From: Paracoccaceae bacterium
GTDB lineage: Bacteria > Pseudomonadota > Alphaproteobacteria > Rhodobacterales > Rhodobacteraceae
Length of the DNA stretch: 64,000 bases
Assembly (NCBI GenBank): GCA_028284705.1
Contig: JANQRE010000004.1
Span: forward strand, 248,001 to 312,000
Direction of reading: 5' to 3'
Position numbers and translations under genes: made by a program. Positions 20,608-28,760 of this stretch are shown here, in pieces. The notes below the pieces were generated by a model, which worked only from the letters and a program-made list of their open reading frames with translations, had not been told where the DNA came from and did not search any database. Every line of letters begins with the position of its first letter. Within the stretch, counting starts at the first letter, position 1.

Positions 20608-21045
20608 TCAGATAGGCGCTTCTCTGCCGCCCGTCCAGAAATTCCGCACGCGTGGCGTGATCATCATGGCCGCGACCATGGCAAGGAAGAAGGTGAGGCC
20701 TTGCCAGCCGCCGAAGCTGAGGGAGGCCATGGCGGGACCGGGGCAAAGACCGGAGAGGCCCCAGCCAGCCCCGAACAGCCCGGAGCCGAGGACGAGGTTG
20801 CGGTCGATCACCGGCTCCGGTGGGGCCGGCAGGGGGCTTTGCAGCAGGGACGCTGTGCGGGTGTTGGCGATGCGCCACGCCAGCGCCATGGGAAGGATCG
20901 CACCCCCGAGCACGAAAGCAAGCGTCGGGTCCCAATCGCCGAAGATATCGAGCCAGCCCTGAACCTTGCGCGTATCGGTCATGCCCGAGATCAACAGCCC
21001 CGCGCCAAAGAGCCCACCGGCGAGAAACGCAATCACAAGACGCAT
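20608..21045 (-). CDS. YeeE/YedE (DUF6691) half-transporter
   Basis: 145 residues, about four helices, beginning MRLVIAFLAGGLFGAGLLIS. The conserved GLCPGPAMAS motif (about 99-108) is the Cys-containing signature of the second half of YeeE-type sulfur transporters. It pairs with the preceding gene (ATGA overlap); together they form one transporter thought to import a sulfur species such as thiosulfate or sulfide/sulfane sulfur. A longer frame to 21330 only overlaps the partner gene and is rejected. Confidence 0.85.
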   Translation of the reverse strand: MRLVIAFLAGGLFGAGLLISGMTDTRKVQGWLDIFGDWDPTLAFVLGGAILPMALAWRIANTRTASLLQSPLPAPPEPVIDRNLVLGSGLFGAGWGLSGLCPGPAMASLSFGGWQGLTFFLAMVAAMMITPRVRNFWTGGREAPI

Positions 21046-21470
21046 CAGATCCACCCCAGCCCATGACGGAACAACAACACACTCAGCGCACCGGCCAGAA
21101 GGTAGCAGATCGTCGCCACGATCCCGCGCAGGGACAGGCGCGAGATGCCGCAGACCCCGTGGCCGGAAGTGCAGCCATTGGCCAGCCGCGTGCCGAAGCC
21201 CACCAGCAGACCTGCCGCGATCACCACGGCGATATTGCTCGTCAGATTCAGATGGGTCTCGGCCCGTCCACCCGCCAAAAGCGCCGGCACCGCGACAAGA
21301 CCCGCGATGAAGGCCAGACGCTCCGCCCAATTGGCGCGACCCGAGCCATCAACCAATCCTCCCAGCAGGCCCGATGCGCCCATGATGCGCCCCGATACGA
21401 GCAAAAACAGCGCCGCCGCGCTGCCGATCATCAGGCCTCCGACGAGGCCCCAAATCCAATCCATTGGCAT
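21045..21470 (-). CDS. YeeE/YedE family half-transporter
   Basis: 141 residues, four hydrophobic helices. The signature NGCTSGHGVCGISRLS (about 98-113) with two Cys is the conserved YeeE pore motif. It overlaps the next half-transporter gene by four bases and starts 13 bases after the persulfide-dioxygenase-like gene, so all are one operon. Confidence 0.88.
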   Translation of the reverse strand: MPMDWIWGLVGGLMIGSAAALFLLVSGRIMGASGLLGGLVDGSGRANWAERLAFIAGLVAVPALLAGGRAETHLNLTSNIAVVIAAGLLVGFGTRLANGCTSGHGVCGISRLSLRGIVATICYLLAGALSVLLFRHGLGWI

Positions 21471-21483
21471 GTTGTGGTAATCC

Positions 21484-22353
21484 TCAGAGGCCGTTCACCG
21501 GCACTTTCAGGAAGGTTTTTCCGTCCTCATCGGGCTCCGGCATATTGCCCGCCCGCATGTTCACCTGCAGCGAGGGGATGATCAGTTTCGGCATCGCCAG
21601 CGTCGCATCCCGCGCCTCGCGCAGCTTCACGAAATCGATCTTCGCTGCACCATCGCCGATATGCACATTGCCCTCTTTCTGGGCCGCAACCGTGGTCTCC
21701 CACGCGAACTCATCACGGCCCGGCGCCTTGTAATCATGGCCCACGAAAATGCGCGTCTCATCGGGCAGGGAGAGGATTTTCTGGATCGAGTCATAAAGCA
21801 TCGCCGCCGAGCCACCCGGAAAATCACAGCGCGCGGTGCCAAAATCCGGCATGAAAAGCGTGTCGCCCACAAAAGCCGCATCGCCGATCACGTAAGTCAG
21901 ACAGGCGGGCGTGTGGCCGGGCGTGTGCAGCACATCGCCACGCATCTGGCCGATGTGGAAGCTGTCACCTTCCCCGAAGAGCTGATCAAACTGCGAGCCG
22001 TCGCGCTGAAATTCGGTGCCTTCATTGAAGACCTTGCCGAAAGTATCCTGCACCACCGTGATCTCATGCCCGATCCCGATCTTGCCGCCCAAAGCCTCTT
22101 GCAGATAGGGCGCGGCGGAGAGGTGATCGGCATGCACATGGGTTTCCAGAAGCCAGTGCACGTCGAGGTCGTTCTCTCGGATGAAGGCGATGATCTCATC
22201 GGCGGAGGCGGTGTCCGTGCGCCCCGAGGCGTAGTCGAAATCCAGCACGGAATCGATGATCGCACAGGCGCGTCCCTGCGGGTCCTGCACCACGTAAGAG
22301 ACAGTGTTGGTGGCGGTATCGAAGAATGCATGCACAAGCGGTGCGGTGGTCAT
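21484..22353 (-). CDS. MBL-fold persulfide dioxygenase-like protein
   Basis: 289 residues, metallo-beta-lactamase fold. Metal motif THVHADH (71-77), then HTPGHTPACLTY, GDTLF and FVGHDY. The set and length match ETHE1/Blh-type persulfide dioxygenases, which oxidise glutathione persulfide to sulfite with mononuclear iron. The start is fixed by AGGAGGA at seven bases. First gene of the sulfide-detoxification operon. The BigR-type repressor that often controls such operons is not in the neighbourhood. Confidence 0.88.
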   Translation of the reverse strand: MTTAPLVHAFFDTATNTVSYVVQDPQGRACAIIDSVLDFDYASGRTDTASADEIIAFIRENDLDVHWLLETHVHADHLSAAPYLQEALGGKIGIGHEITVVQDTFGKVFNEGTEFQRDGSQFDQLFGEGDSFHIGQMRGDVLHTPGHTPACLTYVIGDAAFVGDTLFMPDFGTARCDFPGGSAAMLYDSIQKILSLPDETRIFVGHDYKAPGRDEFAWETTVAAQKEGNVHIGDGAAKIDFVKLREARDATLAMPKLIIPSLQVNMRAGNMPEPDEDGKTFLKVPVNGL

Positions 22354-22535
22354 GGGCTCGTCCTCCTCATCACTTTTCTGCTGAATGTATGGAGTTTCTC
22401 GGAATTGAACAGCCCAAGTATTAGGCAAATGCTCAAATCGCATGCGCAAAAGGTCGCATGATCTGGCGGGTCAGGGTCTCAATACCTATCTTTTGGCATC
22501 AGAACGTGGTATTTGAAAACCATTGGGAGGATGAC

Positions 22536-22727
22536 ATGACGGATATTTCCAAACGTCGCGAAATTGACGCCCTCGTGGATCAGGTGATTGCCGATCCAAG
22601 CCGCGCGGATTCTGTGAAAGAAGCGCTGAAACATATCATGGAGGGCGGTGAGCGCCGGGTCGATGCCATCGCCAAACGCCCTGCGCGTTTCGAGGTCGAG
22701 GACTTCTTCGACAACATGCCCGTCTGA
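22536..22727 (+). CDS. small conserved hypothetical protein
   Basis: 63 residues, charged, no membrane segment: helical N-terminus (RREIDALVDQVIADPSRAD) and a C-terminus FEVEDFFDNMPV. The ATG at 22536 is placed by GGGAGG five bases upstream. It is divergent from the persulfide dioxygenase gene across 180 bases. I do not recognise a family; function unknown. Confidence 0.65.
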   Translation: MTDISKRREIDALVDQVIADPSRADSVKEALKHIMEGGERRVDAIAKRPARFEVEDFFDNMPV

Positions 22728-22760
22728 TCCAAGGCGAGGTGGCCCATTAGGGCCGATGAG

Positions 22761-22794
22761 CGCGCCTGCTCAAGCGGGCGCGTTTGTGTATTTT
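22761..22794 (+). terminator. terminator overlapping the acyl-CoA dehydrogenase stop
   Basis: A 9-bp stem CGCGCCTGC/GCGGGCGCG (one T-G pair, loop TCAA) is followed by TTTGTGTATTTTC, downstream of the small gene ending at 22727. The stop codon of the convergent acyl-CoA dehydrogenase gene (22770-22772) falls in the loop. A second small dyad, GGCCC-ATTA-GGGCC, precedes it at 22741-22754. Confidence 0.65.
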
Positions 22795-23996
22795 CTAAGC
22801 TCTGCCCGCGCCACCTGACGCCGATGCACCGCATCGGGCCCGTCGGCCAGCCTCAGCGTGCGCAGATGCGCCCATTGCCGGGCCAGTGGTGTGTCCTGCG
22901 AGATGCCCATCGCCCCGAACATCTGCACAGCCTGATCGGTGATCTCGAGCGCGATGCGCGGCGCCTCCACCTTGATCTGCGAAATCCACGGCGCGGCGGC
23001 GCGCGCATCGCCCTGATCCATCATCCAGGCGGCTTTCAGGCACAAGAGCCGCGCCTGTTCGATCTGCATGCGGGCATCGGCGATGTAGTCGAAATTGCCA
23101 CCCAACTGCGCCAGCGGTTTGCCGAAGGCCTCCCGCTGCAAAGATCGCTCACACATCAGCCGAAGTGCCCGCTCCGCCATGCCGATTGCGCGCATGCAGT
23201 GATGAATACGGCCCGGGCCGAGGCGTCCCTGCGCGATCTCGAAGCCGCGACCTTCGCCCAGCAGCATGTTTTCCGCAGGCACGCGCACATCGGTGAAGCG
23301 GATATGCATATGCCCATGCGGCGCTTCATCGTCGCCATAGACCTCCATCGCGCGCAGTTTCTCGATACCGGGGGCATCTGTCGGCACAACGATCATCGAG
23401 TGGCGCTGATGTTTCGGCACGTCGTCGCCGCCGGTGCGCACCATGACGATATAGACAGCGCAGCGCGGATCACCGGCGCCGGTGGCCCACCATTTCTCGC
23501 CGTTCAGCACATAGTCGCCCCCGTCGCGGGTACAGGACAGCGCGATATTGGTGGCGTCCGAGGAGGCCACATCCGGTTCCGTCATCAGATAGGCTGATCG
23601 GATTTCGCCCGCCATCAACGGCGTCAACCAAGCGGTTTTCATCGCCTCGGAGCCGTATTTGTGGAACACCTCCATATTGCCGGTGTCGGGCGCGTTGCAG
23701 TTGAAGGTTTCGGGGGCCAGATGCGCCTGACCCATCTCTTCGGCGAAATAAGCGTAATCCACGGTCGACAGACCCGGGCCACCCGCGCCGGTATACCAGA
23801 GGTTCCAAAGCCCCTTCTCCCGGGCGCGAGATTTTAGGCTTTCCAGGATTTCGCTCTGGCGCGGGGTCAGGCTCCAGCGATCCCCGATGTCAACTTCCGC
23901 GAAATACTCCGCATCCAGCGAGGCGATCTCGTCCTGAACCATCCGCCGCACCTCTGCCAGCATCGGCGCGAAGCTCTCGTTCAATCCCAGGTCCAT
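22770..23996 (-). CDS. acyl-CoA dehydrogenase (ACAD11/LvaC-like)
   Basis: 408 residues. Typical ACAD features: AYLMTEPDVASSDATNIALS, GEKWWATGAGDPRC, a beta domain with VPAENMLLGEGRG, and the C-terminal QMFGAMGISQDTPLARQW. FAD-dependent. Start 23996 is chosen for GAGGAGATG upstream; the frame runs open to 24038. It is divergent, across 82 bases, from a phosphotransferase. That pairing is fused in mammalian ACAD10/11 and adjacent in the Pseudomonas levulinate pathway (LvaA/LvaC), so a 4-hydroxyacyl-CoA (phosphorylated) substrate is plausible. Confidence 0.88.
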   Translation of the reverse strand: MDLGLNESFAPMLAEVRRMVQDEIASLDAEYFAEVDIGDRWSLTPRQSEILESLKSRAREKGLWNLWYTGAGGPGLSTVDYAYFAEEMGQAHLAPETFNCNAPDTGNMEVFHKYGSEAMKTAWLTPLMAGEIRSAYLMTEPDVASSDATNIALSCTRDGGDYVLNGEKWWATGAGDPRCAVYIVMVRTGGDDVPKHQRHSMIVVPTDAPGIEKLRAMEVYGDDEAPHGHMHIRFTDVRVPAENMLLGEGRGFEIAQGRLGPGRIHHCMRAIGMAERALRLMCERSLQREAFGKPLAQLGGNFDYIADARMQIEQARLLCLKAAWMMDQGDARAAAPWISQIKVEAPRIALEITDQAVQMFGAMGISQDTPLARQWAHLRTLRLADGPDAVHRRQVARAELRKYTNAPA

Positions 23997-24078
23997 CTCG
24001 TCATCTCCTCTGGCTATGGCCGACCCTTCAGCGCGCACCTCCGCTTGTCAATCACCGCCCGCGGCGTAAGGTGGCGCC

Positions 24079-25113
24079 ATGGAGACGGGGGCAGAGTTAA
24101 CATTGGCGGTAATCGCGCCCTATCTTGGCGTGCATGTGCCCCAGATCGGGCGTGTCACCGGGCTTGAGAAATTTGCGCAAGGCCAGTCGAACCCGACCTT
24201 CCGGCTTGCGACCGACACAGGCCCATATGTGCTGCGTGCCAAGCCGCCCGGCAAACATCTGAAATCCGCGCATATGGTCGAGCGGGAGTTCCGTGTCATG
24301 GCAGCTCTAGAGGGCTCGGACGTGCCCGTGCCGCGCATGATTCATCTGGCCGACGATGATGCCTCGCCCATCGGACGCGCGTTCTTCATTATGGAGCATC
24401 TGAAAGGCCGGATTTTCTTCGACCCCGCCTTGCCCGATCAGAGCGCGGAGATGCGCGGCGCCATCTATGATGCAATGAACGAGGTCATGGCACGGCTGCA
24501 TCAGGTCGATGTGGGCGCTGTCGGCCTTGGGGATTATGGCAAGCCCGGCAACTACTTCGCCCGCCAGATCGAGCGCTGGACCGGACAGTACCTGGCCTCC
24601 CGCCAGTCTCCGAATGCCGATCTGGATTACATCATCGCCTGGCTCAACGAGCGCATCCCGGAGGATGACGGACAGGTGGCGCTGGTCCATGGCGATTTCC
24701 GGCTCGACAATATGATGATCGCGTCGGACGGTCCGCAGGTGATCGGGCTCTTGGATTGGGAGTTGTCCACGCTCGGCCATCCGCTCGCCGATCTGGCCTA
24801 TCAATGCATGCAATGGCGGCTGCCCCATGCGGGCGGCATGCGGGGGCTTGGTGGGCTGGATCGCGCGGCGCTTGGGCTTCCGTCGGAGGCCGAATATGTC
24901 GCGCGTTACGCGGAGCGACGCGGGATTGCACCACCTGAGAACTGGACCGTGCTGCTGGTCTTTTGTTTCTTCCGTCTAGCTGCCATTCTGGAAGGTGTGG
25001 TGCGTCGCGCCGCGGATGGGAACGCTTCCAACCCTGAGACCGCAAAACGTTACGCCCAAGCGATACCTGTGCTGGCCGGAATGGCGCGTGAGACAACGAA
25101 TGAGACCGCGTGA
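24079..25113 (+). CDS. phosphotransferase family protein (LvaA/ACAD10-11 kinase-like)
   Basis: 344 residues, aminoglycoside phosphotransferase (APH) fold. The nucleotide-loop region is FAQGQSNPTFRLATDTG, catalytic loop VHGDFRLDNMMI (His-Gly-Asp...Asn) near residue 205, and metal site IGLLDWELSTLGHP. This subfamily includes acyl-CoA-type kinases such as LvaA and the APH domain of ACAD10/11, which phosphorylate 4-hydroxyacyl-CoA. The gene is followed with one-base overlap by a FadJ-like gene, which would take the product into beta-oxidation. Confidence 0.87.
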   Translation: METGAELTLAVIAPYLGVHVPQIGRVTGLEKFAQGQSNPTFRLATDTGPYVLRAKPPGKHLKSAHMVEREFRVMAALEGSDVPVPRMIHLADDDASPIGRAFFIMEHLKGRIFFDPALPDQSAEMRGAIYDAMNEVMARLHQVDVGAVGLGDYGKPGNYFARQIERWTGQYLASRQSPNADLDYIIAWLNERIPEDDGQVALVHGDFRLDNMMIASDGPQVIGLLDWELSTLGHPLADLAYQCMQWRLPHAGGMRGLGGLDRAALGLPSEAEYVARYAERRGIAPPENWTVLLVFCFFRLAAILEGVVRRAADGNASNPETAKRYAQAIPVLAGMARETTNETA

Positions 25114-27242
25114 TGAGTGACGCTTCCCCAACCGCTTCTGAGACTCTGGACCCTGAGCCGCGCAGCCGCGCGAAACATCCCGTCCGGCTGGAGCGCTCCA
25201 ACGGCATCGCGACAATCCTGATCGACAATCCGCCCGTCAACGCGTTGAGCGCATCGGTGCGCCAGGGCATCTATATCGCGCTGGAGGCGGCGGAAGCGGA
25301 CCCGCGGGCCAACGCAATTGTGCTCGTGGCCGCCGGGCGCACGTTTCCGGCGGGCGCAGATATCACCGAGTTCGGAAGCCCGCCGCAGGACCCGTCCTTG
25401 CCGGTGCTCTGCGACCGGATCGAGGCCTGCCCGAAACCGGTTTTCGCAGCTTTGCACGGCACCGTGTTGGGTGGCGGGTTGGAACTGGCCATGGCCGCGC
25501 ACTACCGGATTGCGGCCGCGGCTACGCAGCTCGGGCTGCCGGAAGTGAAGCTCGGCATCCTGCCGGGGGCGGGCGGCACACAGCGCGCGCCGCGGCTTAT
25601 CGGTGTCGAGCAGGCTCTGGCGATGATCCAGTCCGGCCAAAGCCTGAGCGCCGCCGATGCCATGGACAAAGGGCTGATCGACGCGCTCGACGAGGATCCG
25701 CGCGAAGCCGCCACGGCGCTGGCGCTGAGTGGCATGGAGCCGCGCCCGACGTCGAAAAACCGCGAGCGGCTGAAGAGTGCCAATGCCGATCTGGAACTCT
25801 TGAGTGCAGCACGCGAGGCCCTGCCTGGGATGGGGGGACCGCAACCGGCGATGGAACGGATCATCGATTGCCTCGAGGCCGCGATCCTGCTGCCTTTCGA
25901 TGTGGGTCTGACCCGGGAGCGCGATGCCTTCCTCGAATGCCTTGCCTCGCGGGACAGTCTTGGCTTGCGGCACGTGTTCATGGCCGAGCGACGGGCGGCG
26001 AAGTTCCCCGAGTTAGAGACCCGCAAAGCGCCGGTACTGCAACATGTGGCGATTGTCGGCGGCGGGTTGATGGGCGCGGGCATCGCGATTGCCTGTCTCG
26101 ATGCCGGGTTGGCTGTCACGGTGGTCGAAGAGGGCGAGGCCGGTGTCACAGGCGCGCTCGACCGGATCGGGGATGGCGTGCAAGCGGCGGTCTCCAAGGG
26201 GCGGATCAGCGAAGCGCAAGGCGCGCAGGCACTGACCAGGCTGACGCTGACCGCGAATATGGCCGAGATCGCCAAGGCGGATCTGGTGATCGAAGCGCTA
26301 CCCGAGCAGGCCGAGTTGAAAGAGCGGGTTCTGGGCGAGATCGGCGCCTTGGCCAAGCCCGAGGCGGTGATCGCGACGAACACCTCCTATCTCGATGTCG
26401 ATGCGCTGGCGAAAGCCAGCAATCGCCCGGACCGCTTCGTGGCGCTGCATTTCTTTGCACCCGCGCAGATCATGCGCCTGGTCGAGATCGGGGTTGGACC
26501 GGGGACGAACCCGGATGCGGTGGCGCTGGCCCACCGCTTTGCGAAGGGTCTCGGGAAAGTTCCTGTGCGGGCGGCCACGACACCCGGTTTTATCGTCAAT
26601 ACGATCCTCGCGAAATTTCGCCTGATGGCCGACGCATTGGTGGAGGACGGGGCCAGCCCGGCGCAGGTCGACACCACCATGCGCAGTTTCGGCTTCCCGC
26701 TTGGGCCCTATCAGGTGCTCGACCGGTCCGGCCTCGAAGCGTCCTGGGAGATGCGCAAGCGGCGTGGGCGGGTCGAAGGCGAGAGATATGTCTCGATTGG
26801 CGACAAAATGTGCGAGCTTGGCTGGACGGGACGCAAGGCGGGGCAGGGCTATTACGTCTACAATGAGGGCAGCGCGCCGGTTCCCAATGCCGATGCGATC
26901 ACGCTGATCGAAGAGCTGCGCGCCGCACAAGGCATCACCCCGCGCGAGGTGTCCAATCGTGAGATTCGCGACAAGCTTCTGCTCACGATGGTCAATGAGG
27001 CGGCGAAGCTTCTGGAGGCAGGCGTGGCGGCGCGTCCCTCCGATATCGACATCGCGATGATCCATGGGCTGGGCTATCCCGAACGCCGGGGCGGGCCGAT
27101 GTTTGACGCCGATCAGACCACGGTCTTTGAAATCCATCGCCGGATTGCTGCGTTGGAGGCAAAAGGCTCCAGCCTTTGGAAAACCGCGCCGCTACTTGCG
27201 CAGATGGCCAGCGAGCGCGGAAAGTTCTCCGATCTGAATTGA
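25113..27242 (+). CDS. bifunctional enoyl-CoA hydratase / 3-hydroxyacyl-CoA dehydrogenase
   Basis: 709 residues. The N-terminal crotonase domain (about 20-200) has FPAGADITEFG, HGTVLGGGLELAMAAHYR and LPEVKLGILPGAGGTQR, keeping both catalytic Glu. The NAD-binding dehydrogenase domain starts near 310 (VAIVGGGLMGAGIAIA) and includes ATNTSYLDVDALA and HFFAPAQIMRLVEI. Two C-terminal helical domains follow. The frame also has a GTG at 25110; ATG at 25113 is preferred. A FadB/FadJ-type beta-oxidation enzyme, coupled to the APH-type kinase gene. Confidence 0.92.
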   Translation: MSDASPTASETLDPEPRSRAKHPVRLERSNGIATILIDNPPVNALSASVRQGIYIALEAAEADPRANAIVLVAAGRTFPAGADITEFGSPPQDPSLPVLCDRIEACPKPVFAALHGTVLGGGLELAMAAHYRIAAAATQLGLPEVKLGILPGAGGTQRAPRLIGVEQALAMIQSGQSLSAADAMDKGLIDALDEDPREAATALALSGMEPRPTSKNRERLKSANADLELLSAAREALPGMGGPQPAMERIIDCLEAAILLPFDVGLTRERDAFLECLASRDSLGLRHVFMAERRAAKFPELETRKAPVLQHVAIVGGGLMGAGIAIACLDAGLAVTVVEEGEAGVTGALDRIGDGVQAAVSKGRISEAQGAQALTRLTLTANMAEIAKADLVIEALPEQAELKERVLGEIGALAKPEAVIATNTSYLDVDALAKASNRPDRFVALHFFAPAQIMRLVEIGVGPGTNPDAVALAHRFAKGLGKVPVRAATTPGFIVNTILAKFRLMADALVEDGASPAQVDTTMRSFGFPLGPYQVLDRSGLEASWEMRKRRGRVEGERYVSIGDKMCELGWTGRKAGQGYYVYNEGSAPVPNADAITLIEELRAAQGITPREVSNREIRDKLLLTMVNEAAKLLEAGVAARPSDIDIAMIHGLGYPERRGGPMFDADQTTVFEIHRRIAALEAKGSSLWKTAPLLAQMASERGKFSDLN

Positions 27243-27291
27243 CCGATCTCAGAGAATCCGCTTGCATGAGTGCTGGCGGGGTTTCTTTCTC

Positions 27292-27322
27292 TTGCGTTTG
27301 TGGCTCAGAATACGTATTCTGA
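27292..27322 (+). promoter_or_regulatory. promoter with overlapping 18-bp palindromic operator
   Basis: A perfect 18-bp palindrome TCAGAATACGTATTCTGA occupies 27305-27322, 82 bases before the binding-protein start. A plausible promoter is TTGCGT (27292-27297), 17 bases, TATTCT (27315-27320), so the palindrome would cover the -10. An even palindrome with central CG is the usual shape of LacI-family operators. No such regulator lies nearby. Confidence 0.6.
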
Positions 27323-27403
27323 CATGCAATCACAGGAGGGTGGAGGACCCTTTTGCTGCAAAATTCTGGGCCCGAGAAGGCCCCGTTCAACTGGGAGAAA
27401 CTT

Positions 27404-28648
27404 ATGAAACACTTTAAAACAGCGCTGCTGTCGGCGACGGCGGTGGTTGCGTTTGGCACCATGGCAATGGCCGATTGTGGAATCGAAAATGGCCGCGTGA
27501 GCATCATCGGCAACGAATTCCCGGCGATTCAGACCGTCGCTGCCGGCGCTCAGGAATGTGCCTCTGGCAGTGTCGAGGTGAAAGCCAACCTCACCTCCGA
27601 GCACCAGACCCTGAACGTTGCTGGCATGACCGGTAACCCGGCGGAATACACCACCGCGATCATCGCAAACTCATCGATTGTGGCGCTGATCAATGAAGAT
27701 GTGATCCGTCCGCTCAACGATCTGGTCGAAGCGCATGGCGACGGGCTGCAGCCGAACCAACTGATCCGCGTCGGTGACGACATCATGGCCGTGGCCTTCA
27801 TGGCGAACGCGCAGCACCTCGTCTACCGCAAGGACATCCTTGAACAGGTTGGGGCCGATGTGCCGACTTCCTACGAAGAAATGCTCGAAATCGCGAAGAA
27901 AATTCGTGACGAAGGTATCCTCGAAAACCCGATTTCCGGCGCTTACAAGGCGGGCTGGAACCTCGCGCAGGAATTCAACAACATGTTCCTGGGCTTCGGC
28001 GGTCAGCACTTCAAGCCCGGCTCCGCCGAGCCGAATGTGAACTCCGAGGCCGGTGTCAAAGCGCTGGAGATGATGAAAGCGCTGTCGGAATACATGAACC
28101 CTGACTTCCTGACGCATGATTCCAACTCTGCCGGTACGGAATGGCGCGCAGGCAACGTTGCGATGATGCACCTCTGGGGCTCTCGTGCGGCTGTTCTGAA
28201 CGATCAGGATGGTGTGCCGGAAGACGTCAAGAACGGCACCGATATCGCGGCACCAATGACCGTTGGTGGTGGCTCCACGCCCGCGACCACGCTTTGGTGG
28301 GACGGTTGGACCGTGGCCAAGAACATCTCCGACGAAGATGCGGCTGCCACTTTCCTGGCGATGAAAAACGGTATCGACCCCAAGATCGCGACCAATGAAG
28401 AGACCCGCACACAAGCGGTCTGGCTTCTGGACGGCTACCAGCCGACCGACGCGGCCAAGGGCGTCTTCGCAGCCGTTGACATGGGCACCACGCCTTACCC
28501 GATGCTGCCTTACATGGGTCTGATGCACACCGCTTTGGGTGCTGAACTCACCGACTTCATGCTCGGCAAAGAAAGCGCGGAACAAGCGCTCACCGACGTG
28601 GAAGCCGCCTATACCGCAGCCGCGAAAGAAAACGGTTTCCTGCAATAA
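27404..28648 (+). CDS. ABC transporter sugar-type substrate-binding protein
   Basis: 414 residues. Signal peptide KTALLSATAVVAFGTMAMA, then a family 1 extracellular solute-binding fold, ending KENGFLQ. The ATG at 27404 is set by GGGAG eight bases upstream; the longer frame from 27353 lacks a signal. Periplasmic receptor of the following permease and ATPase genes. The ligand is a carbohydrate or polyol by family; it cannot be specified, and no sugar catabolic gene is adjacent. Confidence 0.9.
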   Translation: MKHFKTALLSATAVVAFGTMAMADCGIENGRVSIIGNEFPAIQTVAAGAQECASGSVEVKANLTSEHQTLNVAGMTGNPAEYTTAIIANSSIVALINEDVIRPLNDLVEAHGDGLQPNQLIRVGDDIMAVAFMANAQHLVYRKDILEQVGADVPTSYEEMLEIAKKIRDEGILENPISGAYKAGWNLAQEFNNMFLGFGGQHFKPGSAEPNVNSEAGVKALEMMKALSEYMNPDFLTHDSNSAGTEWRAGNVAMMHLWGSRAAVLNDQDGVPEDVKNGTDIAAPMTVGGGSTPATTLWWDGWTVAKNISDEDAAATFLAMKNGIDPKIATNEETRTQAVWLLDGYQPTDAAKGVFAAVDMGTTPYPMLPYMGLMHTALGAELTDFMLGKESAEQALTDVEAAYTAAAKENGFLQ

Positions 28649-28670
28649 AGCAGGGCTGAACACGCGATAG

Positions 28671-28700
28671 TCTGAGGGCAGGGTGCCTCTTGCCCTCAGA
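28671..28700 (+). promoter_or_regulatory. stem-loop between binding-protein and permease genes
   Basis: A perfect 10-bp stem TCTGAGGGCA/TGCCCTCAGA with a 10-base loop, 22 bases after the binding-protein stop. No T-run follows. Such hairpins commonly protect the upstream message and let the binding protein be made in excess of the permeases. Confidence 0.65.
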
Positions 28701-28760
28701 ACCAAAGCGGCCCGGACGAGGCGACATTAAGCGCTGACCGGGACCAACAGGGGGACATCG

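Noticed and set aside
19808-20962. 384-codon plus-strand frame across the nitrile hydratase and YeeE genes
   Set aside because: Antisense to four recognisable genes; Arg/His-rich shadow composition.
20608-21330. Extended start of the second YeeE half-gene
   Set aside because: It would overlap the partner gene in another frame; the ATG at 21045 in ATGA overlap gives the family N-terminus.
25868-26866. 332-codon plus-strand frame inside the FadJ-like gene
   Set aside because: Alternative-frame shadow, Arg/Gly-rich and without any motif.
27305-27322. Intrinsic terminator of the FadJ-like gene
   Set aside because: No T-run and no loop; an 18-bp gapless palindrome at a promoter-like position fits an operator better.
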